Positions 1 to 7,901 of a stretch of DNA of 64,000 nt are shown here, piece after piece (the first letter of the stretch is position 1; every line of letters starts with the position of its first letter). Location: NCBI RefSeq assembly GCF_008326305.1, contig NZ_BIXY01000004.1, forward strand, positions 1 through 64,000, read 5' to 3'. Both the position numbers and the translations under genes were made by a program. Source of the DNA: Dictyobacter arantiisoli. GTDB taxonomy: Bacteria; Chloroflexota; Ktedonobacteria; Ktedonobacterales; Ktedonobacteraceae. The notes below the pieces were generated by a model that did not search any database, was not told where the DNA came from, and was given only the letters and a program-made list of their open reading frames with translations.

Positions 1-114
1 AGTGCAGCAAAGGTGCACAGCACCTTTGCTGCACTACACAATAAAAAGATGTTTGAGCACCGCAGGTGCGAAAACTCATGCACAGAGACTGTGGAGACCA
101 CGGGAGGCTGACAC
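1..114. repeat. Three-hairpin interspersed repeat (family A), truncated by window start
   Basis: Right-hand part of a repeat also found at 33277-33471 and 51400-51596. It opens with a perfect palindrome (AGTGCAGCAAAGGTGC and its complement), then TAAAAAGATGTTTGAG, the small hairpin GCACCGCAGGTGC, and ends with GGGAGGCTGACAC, the right terminal inverted repeat. The left half lies outside the window. A 60-codon open frame across it is not a gene. Confidence 0.75.
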
Positions 115-178
115 TCTCAAGAGAGATAGAGCAGGTACATCACAGCGTGTTGTGCCTGCCCTGTCTTATTCCCTCTTT

Positions 179-1546
179 CTATAATGAGAGCACATAAGAT
201 GGTTTGGTTGGGAAGAGGGTGTTGAACAGCACCTCGTTGTTGACCCAGACATCGGGATACATATGGCGTAACTCGGCCAGACTGCGATAGCCGAAGAGGG
301 CCTTCAGGAAAACCAGTGGGGGAAATCCTCCATCTGCTGCGTAGTCGAGGACGGTAGAGCGCCAGTTTTCAGCGGTGACAAGCTTGCCCTGTTCAAAGAC
401 CAGGTGTAGACCGCTGCGATAGAAATCGAGCTTCAATTCACCGCTATAGTTCGCAACTACTGAACCGACTAAACGCCGTTCCAGGGCTGGTGCGATATGC
501 TGTAGTAAGCGGGGCAGGTCAGGGACGCGGATATACCAACCATAGGATGGTTCTATCTGGCGTGCCAGGCTTCCCAGCGCGTCGTACACTGGATGATCCT
601 CTCCCAGGTTGAAGCGGATGGCACTAACAGGTTCCATATCTGGTTTTTCGGTCGGTAGTTGTTGTCCATATACTTGCAAGGAGCGTAGGATAGCAGTCAT
701 CATCGCCTGTGTGTTACTCTCTTGATCAGTTGCCATTGTCCAGACATTCATCTGTGGTGAACGGCGCAACGTGGGGAGTAACATAAAGCCGCGTATGATC
801 TGTGTAGCATCGACGATAACCTGAAATACAAAACGCCTTGGATATGCTGGATACTTTTGCCAATCTTCAATGAACCAGCGCAAATCTGCCTCTGGAATAT
901 GTGTCGCAACCAGATAGCGCTGGATCAGTTGATGATACAGTTCCTGAATACGTGGTAGATCCTCAATCATCGCTGTACGTATCGTGTAGTCTTCATGTTC
1001 ACTCTCTTTGAGCTTAGGGATAGACGTTAAGGCTACCTCCCGATTGCCTTCCAACTCTATGGCATATTCATAGCCAAACTGACGATAAAAATAAGGGATG
1101 CCGGTAATACCTTCCAGCAGACGCCCTTCAGCGGCACTACGTGCATGCACCATATCGAAGAGCTGGCGAATCAGGCCACGATTGCGATAGTCAGGATGTG
1201 TAAAGACGATTTCTGGTCGACCCACCTGAATGGGAATGTTGTCATAATGCCAATCCAGACGCTGTAAACTGATACCGGCCACAACAGGATTATCTGTTTG
1301 GCGTGGATCTTCTACAATCGCATAGTCATCTGGCCCCATTACTGGTGTTAGACCATGCATAAGCATGCGTACCCTCTTTTGAATATTTTTATTAGGCGGA
1401 TCTTCTGCTTTCTCGCGAAAGACTATCCCGGTTATGCGGGCAATATTTTCAGTATCAGCCGCTGTGGACCAGCGGATAATCAAACCATCTTCCAGTTCCT
1501 GTCGATACTCAGCGGCTGCTTTATTAGTTGTGGTTGTGATAGACAT
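179..1546 (-). CDS. Eis-like GNAT N-acetyltransferase with C-terminal sterol-carrier-like domain
   Basis: A 455-residue protein with the layout of the Eis family: an N-terminal GNAT domain (residues about 20-160, acetyl-CoA loop region around HPDYRNRGLIRQL), a second degenerate GNAT-like domain, and a C-terminal SCP2-like domain (about 345-450, including YSGELKLDFYRSGLHL). Family members acetylate amines such as aminoglycosides or polyamines in the cytoplasm; the substrate here cannot be read from sequence. The start is supported by GAGG eleven bases upstream. It stands alone, with no obvious operon partner. Confidence 0.85.
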   Translation of the reverse strand: MSITTTTNKAAAEYRQELEDGLIIRWSTAADTENIARITGIVFREKAEDPPNKNIQKRVRMLMHGLTPVMGPDDYAIVEDPRQTDNPVVAGISLQRLDWHYDNIPIQVGRPEIVFTHPDYRNRGLIRQLFDMVHARSAAEGRLLEGITGIPYFYRQFGYEYAIELEGNREVALTSIPKLKESEHEDYTIRTAMIEDLPRIQELYHQLIQRYLVATHIPEADLRWFIEDWQKYPAYPRRFVFQVIVDATQIIRGFMLLPTLRRSPQMNVWTMATDQESNTQAMMTAILRSLQVYGQQLPTEKPDMEPVSAIRFNLGEDHPVYDALGSLARQIEPSYGWYIRVPDLPRLLQHIAPALERRLVGSVVANYSGELKLDFYRSGLHLVFEQGKLVTAENWRSTVLDYAADGGFPPLVFLKALFGYRSLAELRHMYPDVWVNNEVLFNTLFPTKPSYVLSL

Positions 1547-1735
1547 AGTAGAACCTCGTTTCTATCAATTAGATGGGATTATCCATCCATCAAGGCGCAA
1601 GCAGGCACAGTAAACATAGTCATATGATGAGGGTGAATACAGCTTGTTGGTTGGTGCTTGAGCAGGCAACAAAAAGCCGCAGGCAGACATTCTCAGTAAG
1701 GCCCACGGTCGAGAATGTGCGCTAAAAGCGTGTGG

Positions 1736-1999
1736 TCAATGTTTGTGCTGCGTATTGTGATAAGCATTCCCGAAAATGGACATACTGCCCCTCTGGGCCG
1801 GGAAGTCGATCACTGGTGGCATCATGCTTTGTGGAGCGTTTGTTATCATCAAAGCGGACACGAACAGATGATCGGAATTCCCGGCCAAAACCGCAAGAAA
1901 ATGAGCCTCCATGTTCGGACAATTCTTCCAGACCGGGCTTGCGTTCGAATCTTCAATGCCAAATTTGCCGCTTCTGGAAATGCGTTCGAGGTGTGACAT
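1736..1999 (-). CDS. Small hypothetical protein coupled to ywbE
   Basis: An 87-codon frame starting at an ATG two bases after the ywbE stop, with GAGGAG about five bases before it, so translation could be coupled. The product (begins MSHLERISRSGKFG) has one cysteine and no motif I recognise, no signal peptide and no membrane segment. The opposite strand and another frame are also open here, which lowers confidence. The good ribosome binding site and tight spacing are the main support. Confidence 0.4.
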   Translation of the reverse strand: MSHLERISRSGKFGIEDSNASPVWKNCPNMEAHFLAVLAGNSDHLFVSALMITNAPQSMMPPVIDFPAQRGSMSIFGNAYHNTQHKH

Positions 2000-2000
2000 A

Positions 2001-2198
2001 CTACTCCTCGATTTTCTGTACGCGCCCAACCTGTCCATCGACCAGCCGTACCTTGATCCCATGTGGGTGAAAAGAAGAGTTCGTTAAAATGTCCTTGACG
2101 ATTCCTCGGGTTAGTTTTCCTGTTCGTTGGTCTTGCTTGAGGACGATTGACACGATAATTCCCGAACGTATATTTTGACGGATGTGTCCATCTGGCAT
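2001..2198 (-). CDS. ywbE: YwbE family protein (DUF2196)
   Basis: A 65-residue protein that matches the small YwbE family along its whole length: the family hallmarks VDIVLK-like, QDQRTGKLTRGIVKDILT and HPHGIKVRL are present, ending in a GQVGRVQ segment. The family is a compact beta-rich, probably nucleic-acid-binding domain whose role is unknown. Full length for the family. A small unknown ORF follows directly downstream. Confidence 0.85.
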   Translation of the reverse strand: MPDGHIRQNIRSGIIVSIVLKQDQRTGKLTRGIVKDILTNSSFHPHGIKVRLVDGQVGRVQKIEE

Positions 2199-2729
2199 TC
2201 AGTTGCGCTTTCTACTGTCATCCCTGGTGAATGGATGTCTCTTTTCCCAGAGCGGGTTTCACGTGTTTCCTGATGTTCGCCATCACACATTGGATGGGAC
2301 ATCGCCATCCAGAGTAACACACTTTCCCTTCATGTGTCCATATTTGTGGCGCATAATGAGCACTGAATTTACAAAAATGGTATGTGGCGATTCGTTTCTA
2401 GAGCTGTTTTCCAGTCGTTCATGATCCTATTGCTCAACATTCGGGCAGTTGCTCACATTTGAGGGCCAAACCTGCTCACTTTGCAGGGCATTTACCACCT
2501 ACGGGTGGGATGCCTGTACGATGCATGGAGCACGGGCCTGTACTACGCTTCATGCCGTGTCTACATCTTCCACATCTTTTATCATAGATGTATCGATCAA
2601 ATGGATATGGGGCTTCGAGGGTTAGAAATAGAAACTTATAAAGATCCTGTATCATTTAAGCTTGCAGGCTATGTTTCATATCAGCTATGTTATACTGAAC
2701 AGGTAGTAGCGTCTTGTCTGTAAAAGTGC
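2199..2729. other. Gene-free stretch with one promoter
   Basis: No credible coding region on either strand. The only clear signal is the extended -10 promoter annotated at 2688-2696, pointing towards the flippase gene. Short hairpins such as CCCACCTACGGGTGGG are present but have no obvious function. Confidence 0.5.
2688..2696 (+). promoter_or_regulatory. Extended -10 promoter (TGT TATACT) upstream of flippase
   Basis: TATGTTATACTGA contains TG-N-TATACT. The same block GCTATGTTATACTGA occurs at 52065-52079 before the CPBP protease gene, and TGTTATACTGA at 31266-31276. No good -35 is visible, which fits an extended -10 promoter. The small element at 2740-3047 has since inserted between this promoter and the gene. 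Confidence 0.5.
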
Positions 2730-2739
2730 ATCTCAGCGG

Positions 2740-3047
2740 CACCTACTCCAACAAATGGAGGTGAAGCAAGAACTCCCTGCCTGCTGACGGAGTCTGGGTA
2801 CGGATCCTGGCGTGTTTGCAAGCGTTTTTTTGGGGTGCACTACCATACCGCTTCATGAAGAGGAATGAAGGCGAGGGGAGCCATCCGTAGGAACCACCCT
2901 TTATGGGTGGAGGGCCACGACTTCCCGCCTGCACTGGTGGGGCTTTGGGGCGCAATGGCAATGCCCCTCCACCCGTGAAGGGTGGTTCCTACGGATGCAT
3001 CGGCGTTCCCCATGCTCCCTCTTTCCATTCATTTGTTGGAGTAGGTG
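2740..3047. mobile_element. MITE-like element, 308 bp, 18-bp TIR, 10-bp target duplication
   Basis: Ends are perfect 18-bp inverted repeats (CACCTACTCCAACAAATG at the left, its complement at the right). They are flanked by the direct repeat ATCTCAGCGG at 2730-2739 and 3048-3057, a clean target duplication. The interior has a second long inverted pair around CCGTAGGAACCACCC and its complement. No coding capacity. It sits in the leader of the flippase gene and supplies a spurious in-frame 5' extension of that gene. Confidence 0.85.
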
Positions 3048-3157
3048 ATCTCAGCGGCTCCTATATGTTGCTGCATACGCATCATTGGCTGGATATGTGC
3101 CAGGTGGGAGAGAATTCTTGTGGGTGGAATACGCAGCGGCTGGCGAGGATGGGGGAT

Positions 3158-4786
3158 ATGAAGAAGAGCTTTCCTTTGCCACAATCTTTGCTGACCAGCC
3201 AGCAGGATGCTGCTGATATTTCTACACTTGATACGTTGCCAATGATGGTGCTGAAAGGTATTGCCGGTCAGCAGGGTGATGCGGTGCCTGTCATGCGCTC
3301 TGAGCTTTCGGGAGCGGCTGGCGGCGCGGCCATTGTGGGTCTCGGCAATATTGTCGGCAGTATCCTTAAGTTTGGGAGTAACTATCTACTTCAGGTTGGC
3401 TTTGGAGCAGCTCTTTATGGCCTGTACTCGATCTGTTTTTCGATGGTACAATTGACGGCCTCGCTCTGTAATCTTGGCTTGAGCGATACCGTGATTCGCT
3501 ATACTGCGATCTACCAGCGGAAACGGCAGATCCACTCACTGGCTGGCTTACTGATGTTCTGTACCTGTATCGCTGGTCTCATGGGGCTGCTTGGTGGGCT
3601 CTGCATCTTTCGTTTTTCAACGCTCGTCGCCATCCTCAAACACGAGCCGCGACTGGCTCCTTTGCTGCAATTGATGGCTCCGCTGGTGCCTCTGCTCTGC
3701 TTGCAAAGCGTCTGGTTGGGATCATTACAGGGACTCAAGCTCTTTAAGTGGCGCGCGCTGGCGGAACGTATCATCGCTCCTGTCATCTTATTAGCTTTGA
3801 TTGTGCTCTTTTTCTGGTTGCGGCCTGGCCTATTCGCGGTTGCATGCGCCGTTATGCTAAGCACTCTGGCAGGCGCAGGTACCTGTGGTTATCTCCTGTA
3901 TCGGTCAGTCACAATCTCCCAACGTCGGAGGCGCAGCTACGAAATCCAGGAATGGATGAGTTTTGCTGTTTTCAACTTCCTGACCTCTGTTACCGAGGTG
4001 CTTCTTGAATCGATTGATACTCTGTTGTTGGTTGTGTTCGTTGTTACGGATATTCAGATCGGTCATTATAATGCTGCGGTGAAGATCAGTGATTTTATTG
4101 CGATGCCTTTATTCTCACTTAACACAATGTTTGCTCCAACTATCGCCGAACTTCATAGCCAGGGAGAGATGCGGCGTCTCGCTATGATGTATCAAATCGT
4201 TAACAAGTGGACGATTCTATTAAGCTTGCCCATTTTCTGCATCGCCTCCTTATTCGCGCAACCACTTCTGTTATTGTCAGGTCGCAGCTTCCTTGCTGCC
4301 TGGCCTCTCCTGGTCATTTCAGCTGTTGGCAGCATGATCAATGCAGGCACCGGCAGCGTTGGCTATGTACTATTAATGACCGGACATCAGAAAATCTCGT
4401 TTATTAACTCACTACTTTCCGTCTTGCTAAACATCGTGCTGGGCATATTACTTATCCCTCACTATGGGGCGATGGGTACCGCTATTGGAACAACTATGAC
4501 ACTATTGATCATCAACATTATACGCTATATCCAGGTGCGCAAGTTACTGCATTTCCAGCCCTATAACTGGCACATACTCAAGCCTCTGGGAGCAGGACTA
4601 TTCAGCGTTCTCTTTACTGGCAGCTTGCTTTTTGTGTGCGTCCACTGCAACCTGTTGATCCATCTTCTCTTGATCCCGGTATTTATGTTCAGCTATGTCG
4701 GTTGCCTGTTCCTATTCAAAAGTAGCCCCGACGATGCCATTGTGTTGGATGCTTTCCGGCAAAAGTTTCTGTACAGAAAAGCCTGA
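3158..4786 (+). CDS. Wzx-type oligosaccharide flippase
   Basis: About 542 residues with 12-14 hydrophobic segments, of the polysaccharide-synthesis branch of the MOP/MATE exporters (flippase plus C-terminal polysaccharide-biosynthesis domain). It would move lipid-linked glycan repeat units across the membrane for polymerisation. I chose the ATG at 3158 (MKKSFPLPQ), preceded by GGGGGAT; the frame stays open upstream to 2903 only because it runs into the inserted element at 2740-3047. It heads the polysaccharide locus and converges with the acetyltransferase at 4832. Confidence 0.85.
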   Translation: MKKSFPLPQSLLTSQQDAADISTLDTLPMMVLKGIAGQQGDAVPVMRSELSGAAGGAAIVGLGNIVGSILKFGSNYLLQVGFGAALYGLYSICFSMVQLTASLCNLGLSDTVIRYTAIYQRKRQIHSLAGLLMFCTCIAGLMGLLGGLCIFRFSTLVAILKHEPRLAPLLQLMAPLVPLLCLQSVWLGSLQGLKLFKWRALAERIIAPVILLALIVLFFWLRPGLFAVACAVMLSTLAGAGTCGYLLYRSVTISQRRRRSYEIQEWMSFAVFNFLTSVTEVLLESIDTLLLVVFVVTDIQIGHYNAAVKISDFIAMPLFSLNTMFAPTIAELHSQGEMRRLAMMYQIVNKWTILLSLPIFCIASLFAQPLLLLSGRSFLAAWPLLVISAVGSMINAGTGSVGYVLLMTGHQKISFINSLLSVLLNIVLGILLIPHYGAMGTAIGTTMTLLIINIIRYIQVRKLLHFQPYNWHILKPLGAGLFSVLFTGSLLFVCVHCNLLIHLLLIPVFMFSYVGCLFLFKSSPDDAIVLDAFRQKFLYRKA

Positions 4787-4831
4787 GTATGTGGTACATC
4801 CTGAGTCGTGTTCTGTTTATTCTGAAACGTA

Positions 4832-5428
4832 TCAGGATTGGCTTTGTCGATCTGCGGGTGTCAGGGAGAATACCAATGTGTCGCGTAACTGACCCGAGGT
4901 GTTTAGTTTGTTATTGCGCAGTCTTCCCTCCTGTACAAAACCCAGTCGACGTGCCACCGCTGCGCTGCGTTCGTTCAGCGGATCGCAGCGTATCTCGATA
5001 CGATTCGCTTGTAGTTGCTCAAAGGCATAATCGATGAGTAGTTTGACCGCTTCCGTGACATAGCCTTTTCCCGTCTCGGATGTACGTATCCAGTAACCAA
5101 TCTCAAAATAGCCGATTTCCCATTTGTGAGGACGCAGACCACTACTGCCAAGGAATCTCCCTGTAGCACGATCCCAGATACCCACGGTGAGATTCTCACG
5201 GAGCAACCATTGAGCCATCCATTGCAGGATCAGATCGCGTTTCTCATCCACCGTCTGATGCCAGTCTGCGAAAGGTTCCCAGGGACGTAGTGCATCGCGT
5301 GATTCCACATGAGCCTCAAATGTTGCCTGGGCATCGCTCTCGCGATAGGGACGTACCACAACACGCTCTCCAATTAACTCTTCAAACAGAGGAATCAATG
5401 TCAGCGGCTTTTTTGCATGGGTTGGCAT
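4832..5428 (-). CDS. RimJ/RimL-type GNAT acetyltransferase
   Basis: A 198-residue single-domain acetyltransferase of the GNAT_3 type: it starts with GERVVVRPYRESDAQATFEAH and carries IGYWIRTSETGKGYVTEAVKL around residue 110-130, the acetyl-CoA loop region, and ends with NERSAAVARRLGFVQEG, typical of the family. Relatives acetylate ribosomal protein N-termini or small molecules; the substrate is unknown. It converges with the flippase gene and is probably unrelated to the glycan locus. Confidence 0.85.
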   Translation of the reverse strand: MPTHAKKPLTLIPLFEELIGERVVVRPYRESDAQATFEAHVESRDALRPWEPFADWHQTVDEKRDLILQWMAQWLLRENLTVGIWDRATGRFLGSSGLRPHKWEIGYFEIGYWIRTSETGKGYVTEAVKLLIDYAFEQLQANRIEIRCDPLNERSAAVARRLGFVQEGRLRNNKLNTSGQLRDTLVFSLTPADRQSQS

Positions 5429-5649
5429 ATAGTATCCCCTTCTCTCTATTTTTATCCCTAACTTATTCTAGTCGTTGAGCAGTTTAAACTATGGCTATGA
5501 TTGAATTATATCATTCTTTGTATTTATTTCTCAAATACTCTATCTTATCCCACCAACTCACCGGGGAACGAAGGTCCGAACCCTTGCGATCTGGTTGGGA
5601 TACAAATATACCTCTGTGTTTATTCATCATTTCTCCTGGATGGTGTGTA

Positions 5650-6753
5650 TTATGGTTGCCAGCTTGGATGTTGTTTGATAAAGTTTTGTAGGGCGTAAAA
5701 TGCGGGAAGTTGACCCTGTGGCTGCGTCAGGCTCATTCCATCGTTGCCACGATCTACGGTATACCAGAAGATATGCTGGATGACATGCGAGCGCATTGCG
5801 TCAGTTGCTGTTTTTATGATGTACTGAGCCTGCGTTTGTGGCGTGATAGTACAATGTGGATCTTGCTGTATCGCGCTCGTATTCCAGCCCACTTCGGTCA
5901 CCCAGATAGGTTTGGCTTGATCTTCATACGCTTGCATGACAGCATGTATGGTTTGCCACTCTTGATGAAAAGATGGACTATCTGCCTGCCCGACTGCTGG
6001 ATCTCTGGTACAGCTATAATAGTGGAAATTGGCGAAGTCAAAGTATTTTCCCTCATGATGTTGATATAACCACTGCATATAGTCTTTTATATGAGGACCA
6101 TTGACCCACCAGATACTATTCATCCCAACCTGCGCCTGCGGGGAGGCAGCCTTAATTGTTGGATAGGTGGCCTGTAGGATTGGTCCATAGTAATCTGGTA
6201 TGCGGCAGGCGATAGATTCACTCCAGTTGCCGGTCCAGAGGCTATCGAATTCCTCATTGCCGACCTCATAGCTCTCAATGTAGCCATGCCCACTCTTTCC
6301 ATTATAGCGTTGTGCCACGCTCTGTCCAAAGTTTGCCATTTCAGCGGGCCCTGGAAAGAGCAAACGTCCGGCACACATCTGGCGCAATGCCCAGGATGGC
6401 GCCGCCTGCAAGGGGAAAGTCATATGAATATGATTGTCATTCGCCAGTTTGACGGCGGCATCCAGGATCTCCCAATGATAGATATGTGGTTGAGGCTCGA
6501 TAGTGCTCCAATTCAATTGATAACGTATCCAATGTATATTGAGTTGTTTCAGATTTGTTATTGTTTGAGGACGAAAAGTCTGATAAACCGTGATGCCATA
6601 TGGATGATCCCATTGCATTATTTGTTGTTCTGATGGTCCAGAGAAGAGCCATTTTTCCAGTGTGAGTATTGCGAGCAGTAGTAATAGGCCGATCAGGAAG
6701 CATAGAGCGATGATTTTCCATCTGCGCATGGCTTGCTTGGATTTTTCTTTCAT
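5650..6753 (-). CDS. Membrane-anchored or secreted glycoside hydrolase (GH39/GH5-like TIM barrel)
   Basis: 367 residues: a short basic N-terminus, one membrane segment (about 12-34), then a clan GH-A type barrel. The likely acid/base glutamate is in EVGNEEFDSLW and the nucleophile in IWVTEVGWN. Similar hydrolases in exopolysaccharide loci (for example PslG) trim the glycan made by the same operon. The ATG overlaps the stop of the upstream glycosyltransferase by four bases (ATGA), so the two are translationally coupled. Confidence 0.75.
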   Translation of the reverse strand: MKEKSKQAMRRWKIIALCFLIGLLLLLAILTLEKWLFSGPSEQQIMQWDHPYGITVYQTFRPQTITNLKQLNIHWIRYQLNWSTIEPQPHIYHWEILDAAVKLANDNHIHMTFPLQAAPSWALRQMCAGRLLFPGPAEMANFGQSVAQRYNGKSGHGYIESYEVGNEEFDSLWTGNWSESIACRIPDYYGPILQATYPTIKAASPQAQVGMNSIWWVNGPHIKDYMQWLYQHHEGKYFDFANFHYYSCTRDPAVGQADSPSFHQEWQTIHAVMQAYEDQAKPIWVTEVGWNTSAIQQDPHCTITPQTQAQYIIKTATDAMRSHVIQHIFWYTVDRGNDGMSLTQPQGQLPAFYALQNFIKQHPSWQP

Positions 6754-7901
6754 GCCGTGGCTCCTTGAGATAAAGAGCTGTGTGCTTCGGCCCAGGCTTC
6801 TTCATAGACCTGTACGGTCGCTCTGGCACAGGTTTCGTAGTGGAATAATTGTGCCCGTTGACATCCCAGATGGATCAAGCGCTGGCGTAATGTGTGATCA
6901 CTTAGTATCAACAGAATAGCATCGGCTAATGACTGCGTATTAGTACAGTCGGCGTGTAGAACGGCATCGCCAGCGATTTCACTGCTGGCTGCCTCATAGC
7001 TGGCGACGACTGGAGTGCCACAGGCCATGGCTTCTAACGATGGCATCCCCTGTCCTTCATGTTTGGAGGGGAAGATCAGGGCGCTGGCCCCGGCGTAGAG
7101 GGCTCCCATCTTTTCATCCGCGACCCAACCTGCCAGATGGATGCGCTTATAATACAGCGAGGTTTCGATGAGTTGGAGCGCTCTTTCACTCCCATAGCCC
7201 ACGCCACCAGTTAATACAAGATGAAGATCCGGCAAACGTCCTGCCAGTAGATGAAACGCTTCAAGCAAGCGTTCGACATTTTTGCGCGGCATAATTCTTC
7301 CCACATGTAAGAGATAGCGTTGTCCGTAGCGGGCTTGCATGGCCTGGATGTCTGTTTTCATAATCGGGTTTTCGGTTAAGGATGGACGCAGGGCATGATG
7401 GATCAGGCGAATGCGGGCAGTGGGAATCGACCAATAGGTTGTGAGTTCCTCACAGGTCTGTTCTGAGATGGCGATTACACGCTGCGCACGCCGCGCTGCT
7501 GCCCGTTGTACGTACATATGATAGTAACGTGGATACCAGGATGACTGCTCTGGTACTTTCAAAAATGCGAGGTCATGGATGGTATTAACCAATGGACCAC
7601 GCCAGCTGAGCGGGGTCGCAAAGGCCGGGGTGTGCAACATATCCGGTTTCACTTTTTTGAGAATAGCAGGCATAAAAAGTTGATGCTGGATAAGGATACC
7701 GCGTCGAGATGGCAATCTTACCGCCTGCACATGCATCTGTGGGAACGCGAGTAGATCCTGATAATCTTCAGGACGGACTGTTAACACAATATATTCATTA
7801 GACTGATCAATGCGGGCCAGTCCTTGCAAGAGGGTACGCGCCGCCAGTAGCATACCGCCAGGCTCATACTCTGCAGCTACAACATCAATTGCTATACGCA
7901 T
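6750..7901 (-). CDS. Glycosyltransferase family 4
   Basis: About 383 residues, GT-B fold. N-terminal domain starts MRIAIDVVAAEYEPGG; the C-terminal donor domain has HVGRIMPRKNVERLLEAF and the GT4 EGQGMPSLEAMACGTPVVAS block (E-x7-E). It would transfer a sugar from a nucleotide donor to a lipid-linked glycan. Start chosen at 7901 because AGGAGG stands six bases before it; the frame remains open further upstream inside the neighbouring gene. It overlaps the end of the polymerase fusion gene by ten bases. Confidence 0.9.
   Translation of the reverse strand: MRIAIDVVAAEYEPGGMLLAARTLLQGLARIDQSNEYIVLTVRPEDYQDLLAFPQMHVQAVRLPSRRGILIQHQLFMPAILKKVKPDMLHTPAFATPLSWRGPLVNTIHDLAFLKVPEQSSWYPRYYHMYVQRAAARRAQRVIAISEQTCEELTTYWSIPTARIRLIHHALRPSLTENPIMKTDIQAMQARYGQRYLLHVGRIMPRKNVERLLEAFHLLAGRLPDLHLVLTGGVGYGSERALQLIETSLYYKRIHLAGWVADEKMGALYAGASALIFPSKHEGQGMPSLEAMACGTPVVASYEAASSEIAGDAVLHADCTNTQSLADAILLILSDHTLRQRLIHLGCQRAQLFHYETCARATVQVYEEAWAEAHSSLSQGATA

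Noticed and set aside
2-184. 60-codon open frame at the left edge
   Set aside because: It lies across a family A repeat and its palindrome; the other copies have no conserved frame.
2903-3157. 85-codon N-terminal extension of the flippase
   Set aside because: Encoded mostly by the inserted element at 2740-3047 and without membrane or family similarity; the start at 3158 fits better.
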